A stretch of 64,000 nt of DNA, taken from the NCBI RefSeq assembly GCF_900163815.1, contig NZ_FUKO01000033.1:62001-126000 (forward strand), given 5' to 3'. Each line of letters starts with the position of its first letter. The stretch's first letter is position 1. The position numbers and the translations under genes were made by a program. This stretch comes from Microbacterium esteraromaticum (GTDB lineage Bacteria; Actinomycetota; Actinomycetes; Actinomycetales; Microbacteriaceae). Below are positions 41,816-49,526 of the stretch, piece after piece. The notes under the pieces are model-generated. The model did no database searches. It saw nothing but the letters and a program-made list of their open reading frames with translations, and was not told where the DNA came from.

Positions 41816-42253
41816 TCAGTCAGCTTGCCGGAGGGCGCGGACGGCGACGGAACGGTCCATGCCGTCCATCTCGACGAAGTTCTCGGCGTCGGCCTCTTCT
41901 GGGGATCCGCGGAATGCACCGAGCACACTCATCGAATCCGCGCCGATCTCTTCGTCGTACTGATCGGAGAACTCCGCCGCGGCATACTCGGCAGCAGCGT
42001 CTGCTGACTCTGCCTCGACCAGACGCGTCTCGTGATCATCCCCCTGCACCACCCACGTCAGCTTTCCCCGATTCCCGTGAGCGGCCTGGAACGGGTCAAG
42101 CGCGCCAAGCGTTGGCGGAACGGGGACGAGCTCAGCATCCGGGTACTGGGCGAGGAGCTCCTCGGATAGAGAGCGTTCGGGATCGATCCTGATTCGTCCG
42201 TCGAACCGGCCTGTGCTGTCGTGACTGTTGCCCTGCTCATCGATTCGTCCCAT
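41816..42253 (-). CDS. Tagged hypothetical protein
   Basis: The product is 145 residues. The tag is a good copy (DEQGNSHDSTGRFDGRIRID, then PERSLSEELL). The remainder is acidic, with a short beta segment (KLTWVVQGDDHETRLVEAES) followed by alanine-rich helix. No family is recognised. The start follows a class 2 motif with 6-base spacing, divergent from the promoter of the 399-residue protein. Confidence 0.6.
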   Translation of the reverse strand: MGRIDEQGNSHDSTGRFDGRIRIDPERSLSEELLAQYPDAELVPVPPTLGALDPFQAAHGNRGKLTWVVQGDDHETRLVEAESADAAAEYAAAEFSDQYDEEIGADSMSVLGAFRGSPEEADAENFVEMDGMDRSVAVRALRQAD

Positions 42254-42259
42254 GACCTT

Positions 42260-42270
42260 CGTACGCCCGG
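42260..42270 (-). promoter_or_regulatory. Class 2 motif CCGGGCGTACG (leaderless spacing)
   Basis: Minus strand, 6 bases to the ATG of a tagged gene. It is divergent from 42290-42300, with 19 bases between them. Confidence 0.6.
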
Positions 42271-42289
42271 CGACGTGGCCCTCGTGGCA

Positions 42290-42300
42290 CCGGGTATGTG
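42290..42300 (+). promoter_or_regulatory. CCGGGTATGTG promoter (exact, leaderless)
   Basis: 6 bases to the ATG at 42307. Confidence 0.75.
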
Positions 42301-42306
42301 CCGGGC

Positions 42307-43506
42307 ATGGAGACGACCCGCGAGGCAACACAACGCAGGAAGACCGCAGCTGACGAGATCCGCGCGGCCGCATCCCGGGCAGCCTCGGACCCATCTGTCG
42401 AGCATGCGGAGCGGCTGCGCATCATGGGCGTACTGCTCGATCCGGACCTCGAAATCGTCTCCAGCGCCGTCCGCTCATACGGCACATTCACGCAGATCGA
42501 GCGGGACCGGGTCCAGGACTACGTTGTGCGATCTCTCGAACGGGTGATCCTCGGCACGGGCGGGCCTCGCGAGGTCGGGGAACGTCGACGTGTGGAACTC
42601 GCTTCAATCTCACGAGCGCCAATCGCGTGGGCATCCAAGTACGCCCGCTCCTGCGTCCCCGGTGGTGTCACGGAGATCAGGCGCGCGCGAGCGCGTAGCG
42701 CGGCGCCGGCGTCACCGTCGAACGGGTGGATGCCACCGATCCCCAGTGCCGAGGAGGCTTACCTCGAATCCTGTGAGAACGCGGTCATCACGGAGATCGC
42801 TGACCGTATCGAAGGGTGGGACCGCAAGAAGATGCTCCCTCACGAGATCGAGCAGGAGACCGCCGCCGAGTTGCTTCGGCTGCATGGCTTGCCGAAGCCA
42901 TTCACCGCGGATACACGAGCGCGGCGGAGGATCTCCTCCCTGCTCGATCGCGAGGATGCGCCTGGGATGCTCGCGCGTTCGCTGCTCCACATGCTCGCGA
43001 TCATCGAAGGCCGTGTAGTCCCTGCAGGCGAGGGCCCAGATCATGACCTCTTGGACCTCTGGGTCGATTACACCGTCGATGACGCAAGAGCTCTTCTCGA
43101 GGAAGGGCCCCTGGTGATCGCCGCGATCGTCCGAGGAACCGTCGTGATGCCCTCCCGGCCGAGCGAAGCCCAGCGCCGTGAGCTGCGGCGCGCCGCGAAG
43201 GGCCTATCGTCCGCGCGTGGGTGGTCCAGCCTGATGCAGCAGACGGAGGCCGCGTGGGTGGCGGAGCATTTCGCCTCCCGGAGTGCGCGCGACAACAGGA
43301 GCCCACTCAACGAGTCTCAGGCAGAACGCATCCGCGCCGCGGCGGCTGGGCACTGGGAAGAGTCGGCGATGGCTGTTCTCTCGTTCAAAGGACAGCCGCT
43401 GGGGCGGCACGTGCAGACGATCGCTGACGTCAGCGACTGGTTCTTCGGCGCCCTCGAGATGGTGCGCTCGGATGGGTCGGAGCTTCGGTTGAAGCAGGCA
43501 GCCTGA
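42307..43506 (+). CDS. Hypothetical protein, possibly nucleic acid binding
   Basis: The product is 399 residues and not recognised. It is helical and basic in places: EIRAAASRAASDPSVEHAER, VRSYGTFTQIERDRVQDYVV, APIAWASKYARSCVPGGVTE and TADTRARRRISSLLDRE. The overall order loosely recalls the sigma-like protein at 9114-10004 (helical N half, a W-A-x2-A segment, then an Arg-rich part), but the similarity is too weak to claim relation. It has its own exact promoter and is followed by a 247-base gap. Confidence 0.5.
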   Translation: METTREATQRRKTAADEIRAAASRAASDPSVEHAERLRIMGVLLDPDLEIVSSAVRSYGTFTQIERDRVQDYVVRSLERVILGTGGPREVGERRRVELASISRAPIAWASKYARSCVPGGVTEIRRARARSAAPASPSNGWMPPIPSAEEAYLESCENAVITEIADRIEGWDRKKMLPHEIEQETAAELLRLHGLPKPFTADTRARRRISSLLDREDAPGMLARSLLHMLAIIEGRVVPAGEGPDHDLLDLWVDYTVDDARALLEEGPLVIAAIVRGTVVMPSRPSEAQRRELRRAAKGLSSARGWSSLMQQTEAAWVAEHFASRSARDNRSPLNESQAERIRAAAAGHWEESAMAVLSFKGQPLGRHVQTIADVSDWFFGALEMVRSDGSELRLKQAA

Positions 43507-43753
43507 CGCGAACCAGACCGGCATCGGCACCGTTCCCTGAGTTAGTTCGCTGGTGAACGACAGGAAAGCGGTGGGTCGACGTTCGGCAGACGTTCGCCGG
43601 AGTGCATCGTCACCGCTCCAGCCGGCGTCTTCGCCGCGTGCTGGTGGAGACCGGCGAACATGAGCGAAGATGGTTAAGCCGAAGGCAGGGCGATGGCGGA
43701 CGACGGCGCGAGGAGATCACGACGGGCCGGCATAGACGTGGGCCCCTTCGGTA
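43507..43753. other. Non-coding gap with repeats between convergent genes
   Basis: Two direct repeats GACGTTCG (43578-43585 and 43589-43596) are framed by an inverted repeat AGCGGTG/CACCGCT (43567-43573 and 43611-43617). I recognise no gene. It could be a transcription end, an operator or a small RNA region. Confidence 0.4.
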
Positions 43754-44194
43754 TTACGCGGCGTCCGCGACAAACCACGTCACGGGGCCGACGCAGCTGA
43801 TCGATCGCAGGAACGAAGTCTCTGTCGAGGGGTCGAGCCAGACGATCGAATCGCCGACGGGCTGAGGACGATCGGTGAACGGCGTGTACCCGGTCGAGAT
43901 CAGGATCAGCGGTATGTCGGAGTCCCAGCGGTCGAAGGCAACGGCCTCTCGCACACGGTCGTGAAGGAGCACCGTGAGAGCGTCCTCGTCGAGGTCGTAG
44001 TGGTGGGCGACGTCGGCGAGGATCGTGGCCTGCACGGCGTTCGCGTGGTCGGCGAGGAAACGCGCACGGAGCACCAGCCGCTGGTCGTCGTCGGCATCCG
44101 CATGTCCGTCGATCACTCCATCGACGAGTTCCGACGCGGTCTGTGCCTCGGTAATGCTGGCGCTGGTGTTGTCCAGCAGGGCATGTCCGTCCAT
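43754..44194 (-). CDS. Hypothetical protein
   Basis: The product is 146 residues, acidic. It has alanine-rich helices and a C-terminal part with RWDSDIPLILISTGYTPFTD and IVWLDPSTETSFLRS, which reads as a small alpha/beta domain. No family is recognised. The start overlaps the previous stop by one base, so it is coupled to the gene at 44194-44655. Confidence 0.55.
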   Translation of the reverse strand: MDGHALLDNTSASITEAQTASELVDGVIDGHADADDDQRLVLRARFLADHANAVQATILADVAHHYDLDEDALTVLLHDRVREAVAFDRWDSDIPLILISTGYTPFTDRPQPVGDSIVWLDPSTETSFLRSISCVGPVTWFVADAA

Positions 44195-44655
44195 CACGCG
44201 GCCTCCAGCTCGAACTGCAGCATGCCGTCGCAGGGAGACAGGAGATCCATGCTCCCGACTGTGACCTGCAAGGAATCGACGCCGGCCTGATAGCCGAGGT
44301 GCGCGGTCACCCAGCGGGTCCACCACGCCGGGCGCAGCACGAAGTCGCTCATCACCACATCGTTCGTTCGGATCGAGCGGAGCGCCCCATCCAGGGCTTC
44401 CCTGCCATCGGGACGCTTGATGGCGACGAGCTCTTCACCGCGGACGGCCTTCGCGCCGAGCTGCACTCGTTCCCGTCTGCTCCACGCAACGATGTCGGCT
44501 GCGCCGACCATGCGAGGGACGTTGTCCGCGCGAATGGTGACGGCCCAGCCATCGAAGCGGTTCAGGGATCGAAGGAGCCGATCGAAGTTCGGTCGAAGGG
44601 CAGCGGCCCCCGGCCGTACATGCGGGAGGTCTGCGATTGCGAAGGTGTATGACAT
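44194..44655 (-). CDS. Hypothetical protein
   Basis: The product is 153 residues with no family match. It is mixed alpha/beta, with a WTRWVTAHLGYQAGV segment and ELEAA at the end. It starts after a class 2 motif with the 6-base spacing, yet it has no tag; it is the only class 2 gene without one. It is coupled to the downstream gene. Confidence 0.55.
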   Translation of the reverse strand: MSYTFAIADLPHVRPGAAALRPNFDRLLRSLNRFDGWAVTIRADNVPRMVGAADIVAWSRRERVQLGAKAVRGEELVAIKRPDGREALDGALRSIRTNDVVMSDFVLRPAWWTRWVTAHLGYQAGVDSLQVTVGSMDLLSPCDGMLQFELEAA

Positions 44656-44661
44656 GTGTGG

Positions 44662-44672
44662 GGTACGCCCGG
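44662..44672 (-). promoter_or_regulatory. Class 2 motif CCGGGCGTACC (leaderless spacing)
   Basis: Minus strand, 6 bases to the ATG at 44655. The downstream gene is not tagged. Confidence 0.5.
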
Positions 44673-44699
44673 CGAGGCCGACTCCGTGGTTCTGGGTGT

Positions 44700-45170
44700 T
44701 CACGGGAGATTCTCCCTTCCTGGTCCGAACAGCTCAAGTGCGCGTTCCGCCCACTCGGCCGTCGTGGATTTACTGGGGATGGCCGTCTGCGGTCCGGAGA
44801 TTCGAACGAGCAGGACGCCTGCCGAACGGCCGCCGTCTGCGATCCGCCTCAGGTGGTGAATCGCATCGGACCAGACCTTGGCGACAGGGATGTCGTGGAT
44901 CAGGACCATGACGGGGGCGACGGGCGCACCCGGAGGGAGGATCAGCGTCCGCGCATCCATCAGGTCGGTCACTTCGGCGAGCACCCGACTCGCTGCAGCA
45001 GCGTCCGTGCTCAACGACCGCAGCCAGGGCTCTGCCCAGGCGTAGCTTCCACGGGCATTGGGAGCGATGACGTGGACATCCGCGCCGGCGTCGATGGCGT
45101 CGATGACGACGGAACCGATCTCGGTATCGACGGACGGCGACGCCTTTTCGGAGCTGACGGTACTGATCAT
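44700..45170 (-). CDS. Hypothetical alpha/beta protein downstream of the FtsK-like gene
   Basis: The product is 156 residues. A repeated strand-helix pattern (GADVHVIAPNARG, then ARTLILPPGAPVAPVMVLIHDI) recalls a P-loop or Rossmann-like fold without a Walker A. It could be a degenerate relative of the FtsK-like neighbour. Its leaderless promoter overlaps the last codons of that neighbour. Confidence 0.5.
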   Translation of the reverse strand: MISTVSSEKASPSVDTEIGSVVIDAIDAGADVHVIAPNARGSYAWAEPWLRSLSTDAAAASRVLAEVTDLMDARTLILPPGAPVAPVMVLIHDIPVAKVWSDAIHHLRRIADGGRSAGVLLVRISGPQTAIPSKSTTAEWAERALELFGPGRENLP

Positions 45171-45175
45171 GCCGA

Positions 45176-46930
45176 TCACATACCCGGTGCCGGTTCGGCC
45201 TGCTTGGCCACTCGAGTCACTTCAGCACGCGCAGCGTTTGCTCGGGCGAAGCCGGTAAGTGGCTTACCTGTCTCCGGGTCGATCTCCCAAGCTTCCAGTG
45301 GGCGATTCGCGTCTGCCGCGGCGTAGTCCGTGGCCTCCAGCTCGCGGGCATGCTGGGCGATCTCGGCGAGTTCGGGGAATCGCTTCTGCACGATCATGGG
45401 ATCCGGCCGGGTCTGGTTGAGTTGTGTGGGAGGGAGGCTCTTCACGCCGCGGGTGTGCAGCAACTCGATGAGCTCGTCCTCTTCCGCGTAGAACGACTTG
45501 AAGACGCACGCCGCCTGGCCGGCGAACTCGGCTGTGCCGACACCTTGCGACACCTTGGGATCGTTCTTGATGTGAGCCGGAACGACGGGGATCGCGCTGA
45601 TATCGGAGTGGATGTTCCTGCGGTTTCGGTCAGAGGCATTCGATCCGAGCAGTGCCTTGTGCGGCAAGTTCGTCCGCAGTGCGACGCTTGCTCCGGTGTC
45701 GACGGTTGCTACCTGCGATGACACGACGAGGTGAAAGCCGACGAAGCGTTGCTCCGCCGCGATCTTCTCGATGAAGGTCCGGATCAGCTCTCGGGCGTAG
45801 TTCTTCGACTCCGCCTCGATGCGCAATGGGTCGTCTGCCGCGAGCCGTCTGGGGACGGAATCCATGGTGAACAGGCCGGTGAGCTCGTCCACGACAATGA
45901 GGACGTCGTGCATGGTCGCGCGGATGTCAGCCGGCAGTTGTGACATCTTCTTGACTCCGTAGCGCTTCAGGGTCGCGGCTCGGCGTTCGCCCTCCTTGTA
46001 CAACTCTTCGAGGGCGACCGCGTTCTCCTGGAATGACTCGCAGCCCCACCCTCCGGGACGCACGAACGGCCTCCAGGATTCGAAGTCCACAGCCTTCTGC
46101 GGAACGTCGATGATCACCAGCTCCGCTTGGGCGGCGAGGGCGCCGGCGATGATGACGTTCACTGTGACGGACTTGCCGCCACCAGTAACCCCGCCGAGCT
46201 GCATGTGCGGTGCCGCGTTGAAATCGAGAGTCAGCACATCGTTGGGGACATCGCCCCGCTCGGAGAGCCGCTCACCGAGCGGGATCGGCGAGATCCCACC
46301 CCCAGATGGATGAGGTAGCAGTTCGGCTCGATATCGGATGACGTCGGCGAAGGTCGGGGGCACCGACGGGACGATCTCCCCGCGGAGTGTCTTGGCGTCA
46401 CCAGTGAAGTACCAACCGACTTGCCCGACGGCTGTCTCCGCGACCTCCTGAAGTTTGGCGTCGTGAGCGCTCGGGGTGTACGAGTCTGGCAGTTCGAGTA
46501 GGAACCCTCCGCCCTTCCGAGGGCTGATCTGAACGTCCCAGGGCTTGACCCGCAACGCGTTCGCGACTGCGCTCCTGCAACGTCGTTCCCCGTCGGTGAG
46601 CTGTGACAGCACCGCCCGGTTGATGTGCGGCTCGAACCGGGTCAGGAACCAGCCCTCGTACTTCGGGTTCGATTCGAGCATCGCCGCGGTCTTCTCGCCA
46701 TCCGAGGCACGCATCTCGCCGCCCAGGTTGATGATCTTGGTGCGCTTGGTCGCACTTTCGACGCTGTGCATCACGCCGCGGTTGATGAGTGTGACGTGCG
46801 TGCCGTCGAAGTCGACGACCTTCCAGCCCTTCCCTCCGCCGCGCTTCTCGATCCGCTCCAGGAGCTCGTCGACATGGCGCGTGCTGTTCGGGTTGAACTG
46901 CGGGCCGACCTTGATCTGCGTGCGCCTCAT
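45176..46930 (-). CDS. FtsK/SpoIIIE-like DNA translocase (TraB/TcpA-type)
   Basis: The product is 584 residues. Walker A is GGVTGGGKSVTVNVIIAGAL (about residues 243-262), with LVIIDVPQKAVDFESW downstream and Walker B VLIVVDELTGLF (about residue 340). The N-terminal 200 residues are soluble, and no transmembrane helix is seen. Stand-alone FtsK-like translocases drive transfer of actinobacterial plasmids (TraB, dsDNA) or act as coupling proteins (TcpA). The ATG at 46930 lies 3 bases after a transfer-box 17-mer. It is separated by a terminator hairpin from the VirB4-like operon. Confidence 0.82.
   Translation of the reverse strand: MRRTQIKVGPQFNPNSTRHVDELLERIEKRGGGKGWKVVDFDGTHVTLINRGVMHSVESATKRTKIINLGGEMRASDGEKTAAMLESNPKYEGWFLTRFEPHINRAVLSQLTDGERRCRSAVANALRVKPWDVQISPRKGGGFLLELPDSYTPSAHDAKLQEVAETAVGQVGWYFTGDAKTLRGEIVPSVPPTFADVIRYRAELLPHPSGGGISPIPLGERLSERGDVPNDVLTLDFNAAPHMQLGGVTGGGKSVTVNVIIAGALAAQAELVIIDVPQKAVDFESWRPFVRPGGWGCESFQENAVALEELYKEGERRAATLKRYGVKKMSQLPADIRATMHDVLIVVDELTGLFTMDSVPRRLAADDPLRIEAESKNYARELIRTFIEKIAAEQRFVGFHLVVSSQVATVDTGASVALRTNLPHKALLGSNASDRNRRNIHSDISAIPVVPAHIKNDPKVSQGVGTAEFAGQAACVFKSFYAEEDELIELLHTRGVKSLPPTQLNQTRPDPMIVQKRFPELAEIAQHARELEATDYAAADANRPLEAWEIDPETGKPLTGFARANAARAEVTRVAKQAEPAPGM
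45177..45187 (-). promoter_or_regulatory. CCGGGTATGTG promoter (exact, inside the FtsK-like stop region)
   Basis: The motif also encodes the last residues Pro-Gly-Met and the stop of the FtsK-like protein (CCG GGT ATG TGA), then 6 bases lead to the ATG at 45170. Confidence 0.75.
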
Positions 46931-46933
46931 ACC

Positions 46934-46950
46934 GTCCAGCCCTGCGAACA
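46934..46950 (-). promoter_or_regulatory. Transfer-box 17-mer TGTTCGCAGGGCTGGAC (copy 2)
   Basis: Exact minus-strand copy, 3 bases before the ATG of the FtsK-like gene, the same spacing as copy 1. Confidence 0.7.
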
Positions 46951-46956
46951 GGAAAG

Positions 46957-46996
46957 GACCCGGCGTCGCACCCACGGCAAGGTGCGGCGCCGGGTC
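46957..46996 (-). terminator. Large terminator hairpin after the VirB4-like gene
   Basis: Outer stem GACCCGGCG/CGCCGGGTC (9 bp) and inner stem CGCACC/GGTGCG (6 bp), with one T-G pair between and an 8-base loop. It lies between the VirB4-like stop and the next transfer box. Confidence 0.65.
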
Positions 46997-47039
46997 GGGA
47001 CCGGGCGCAGAGCAGGGGGAAGGCGCCCGGGGTCTCTGG

Positions 47040-49526
47040 TCAGCGCAGTGCGAGCAGGGTTTCCTCCTTCTCTCGCTGTCGGCGGCTGATGCCCTCCGGC
47101 GACTGATCTCCGAGTCGTAGGAACTCGTCGCTGGGGCGGTGCTCGACGGTCGCGAGACGGTTCCGGAGGTCCGCGTAGTAGAAGACGCTTCCACGCGCGA
47201 CACCACCGTTCCCATCGGGGAGGTGCTGCAGCGAGTCCCAGTTCAGGCCGCCGCCATCGCCGTGGTATCGCTCGGCGGTGATCCGCTCCAGCGCGCGGGG
47301 GTTGTCGATGTTCGCCAGCTGCAGTGCGGCGGATGCCTCTTCCTCGTCCTTGATGTGGCCGATCAGGAAGCGGCTGATGTATCCCTTCAGGCCGATCTTC
47401 AGCGGTCCGGAGGGACGCTGGTTGTAGAAGATCGGGAACACGCCCCACTGGCCGCACAGACGTCCAACCTCGTCGAGATCCGAGGGGCTCGCCTTCTCGA
47501 GCATCCAGGACTCGTCGAAGTGCAGGACGCCGCGGCGGCTCGACAGGGACGCCAGGCTGCCCCAGACGAGCATGCGGATGACGTTCAGCGAGTTGCGCAC
47601 TGCCGGCTCAGCGCGCGGGAGGTCCGCCGGGTCCATGCCCATCGGCGGAAGCTCGACCTGGGTTGCCCCGGACCGCACCAGGGTGAGGCCGTCGGCAAGG
47701 TTCAGTGCCTGGGTGTGTGGTTCGATGCCGAAGGTCGCACGGAACATCGGGTACACCTGGGCGTGCTTGAAGATGGGGTCGATGATCTTCTGCTCGATGA
47801 GGCCCGCCTTGGCTGCCATAATCAGCGCCTGGCCAGTGGCCTTCGCCCCATTCTCGATGCCCCAGCTGATCGCGAACGAGATGTCGTTGGCGTAAGCATC
47901 CACGCGCGAGTCGTGGTACGGATTGACGCGGTGGATCATGCTCGTCGCCTTCGCGATCGCGTCCGCACGGTCAGGGAAGATCCGGACCGGGTCGAGAGGG
48001 CCGTCCGCGGACACCATGTCGTCGAGGCTGATCGTCTGCCCGCCGGAGTAGCGCACCATGTCCGAGAGGTCGCTGTTCTTCTTGAAGTCGATGATGACCT
48101 GCGGGTGCAGCAGCCGGTTGAACTGGTGAGCGATGTTCTGCAGCAGCATCGTCTTTCCCGCACGGGTGGCGGCGAGGACATACAGGAACGGGAGCGTGTC
48201 CTCATCGGCCGCGGCGACGGGAGAGAGGTACGCAGGCTGGCGGTCGTCCTCGGTCATCCCGATCATCGCGCCGTCAGCGTCACCGATCCGCGTGAGCGTC
48301 GGCAGGGCGCTGTAGCTGATCGTGGTCTGAGGGAGATCGTGCTGCAGCGGGTTCGCCCGGACAGCGGAGTTCGCCATCGTCTCGTGCCATGCGGTTCCTT
48401 GGCGGTTCAGCATGGGGGACAGCTCGGCGCCGGGAGGCGAGAACTTGTCGATGTCGTCGATCACTCCGCTGAACCCGACGATCACGGACGTGTCCATGAG
48501 AGTCGCCGGACCACCATTCGCGTAGGCGCGCTCGATGGACGTCAGTTGGGTCTCGCGCTCCTCCAGCTCGGCACGATCCATCTTTCCCTGGGCCTGCAGC
48601 TCGCTCAGATCGGCACGATACCGACGCTGCTGCCCGCGTAGCTCGTTCCGGGTCACCTTGGAAGGCTCGACCTTCGCGCGGATGGAGATGACCCGCGCAC
48701 CGTTCTCCAGCAGCGGGATCACCCATCGAGCTTTGGTGTCCGTGGCGGGAGTGAAATCCAGGTCGAAGGACTCGACGGCCGCGAAGCTGATCGCGTGCTC
48801 CCCGATCGCCTCCGGCCAGTCGCGGCAGTCGAGCCGGTTGATGTCGACGGCTGCGCGGGCCTCGGCAGCGGAGTGGAAGAAGTGGATGTGCTCGTCGTGT
48901 AGGAGGACGGGCACACCCTTTGCGAGCCCGTAGTTCCACCAGCTGTCCGCGAGATGCAGCTCCTGGAGGCTGGGCACGGAGAAGCCGGCTCGCGAGAACA
49001 CCATCGCCATATCGCGGTGGTCCTTCTCGTAGTCGGAGAGGGGCGATCCGCCGTAGCGGAGCGTTTCCCACACGGAGTCGACGGCGCTCTTGAGGGTCCC
49101 GTTGCCGGTTGTCGCCTTGAGTCGCACGCCGAATAGCAGCACACGCTGGATGGTCGGACGATCGCCGTACTCACGGTTGAGCTCGTCAGCGATCGGCGAC
49201 TTCGGGTTCGCCTTGAAGGTCGTCGGGACGTTCAAGAGCAGCGCATGCGTGTCACGGTAGGTGGACTTGACCTGGCTGCGGTGCGCGCCGCTGCCCGCGA
49301 ATGCGGCGAGAGCTTCGTACGCGTTGGCCAGACCATGACCGACGGCGACGGCGCCCTCCTCTGTGCGCGCATCCGGCACCGAGCCCATCGGCACGGACCG
49401 CCACAGCCACATGGATCCGTCGATCCCGGGCCACAAGCCATCGAAGAGCGGGCGGCGCGCACGCGTCTCGAACTGAGGAAGGATCGGGATGGTCAATGCG
49501 CTGTTCGCGGGCTTCTTCGCCATCAT
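47040..49526 (-). CDS. VirB4/TraC-like conjugation ATPase
   Basis: The product is 828 residues. The N-terminal half (about 1-430) is the accessory domain. Walker A LAATRAGKTMLLQNIAHQF (about residue 447) is followed by VIIDFKKNSDLSDMVRYSGG, and Walker B GVLHFDESWMLEKA (about residue 664) by an Arg-finger-like IFYNQRPSG. This fits VirB4/TraC/ConE, the universal ATPase of type IV secretion channels. The start overlaps the preceding TcpC-like gene as ATGATG. The C-terminal RQREKEETLLALR is highly charged. It acts at the cytoplasmic face of the mating channel. Confidence 0.82.
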   Translation of the reverse strand: MMAKKPANSALTIPILPQFETRARRPLFDGLWPGIDGSMWLWRSVPMGSVPDARTEEGAVAVGHGLANAYEALAAFAGSGAHRSQVKSTYRDTHALLLNVPTTFKANPKSPIADELNREYGDRPTIQRVLLFGVRLKATTGNGTLKSAVDSVWETLRYGGSPLSDYEKDHRDMAMVFSRAGFSVPSLQELHLADSWWNYGLAKGVPVLLHDEHIHFFHSAAEARAAVDINRLDCRDWPEAIGEHAISFAAVESFDLDFTPATDTKARWVIPLLENGARVISIRAKVEPSKVTRNELRGQQRRYRADLSELQAQGKMDRAELEERETQLTSIERAYANGGPATLMDTSVIVGFSGVIDDIDKFSPPGAELSPMLNRQGTAWHETMANSAVRANPLQHDLPQTTISYSALPTLTRIGDADGAMIGMTEDDRQPAYLSPVAAADEDTLPFLYVLAATRAGKTMLLQNIAHQFNRLLHPQVIIDFKKNSDLSDMVRYSGGQTISLDDMVSADGPLDPVRIFPDRADAIAKATSMIHRVNPYHDSRVDAYANDISFAISWGIENGAKATGQALIMAAKAGLIEQKIIDPIFKHAQVYPMFRATFGIEPHTQALNLADGLTLVRSGATQVELPPMGMDPADLPRAEPAVRNSLNVIRMLVWGSLASLSSRRGVLHFDESWMLEKASPSDLDEVGRLCGQWGVFPIFYNQRPSGPLKIGLKGYISRFLIGHIKDEEEASAALQLANIDNPRALERITAERYHGDGGGLNWDSLQHLPDGNGGVARGSVFYYADLRNRLATVEHRPSDEFLRLGDQSPEGISRRQREKEETLLALR

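Noticed and set aside
43887-43897. GTACCCGG-type sequence inside the gene at 43754-44194
   Set aside because: It is in mid-gene, without a start codon at the fixed distance.
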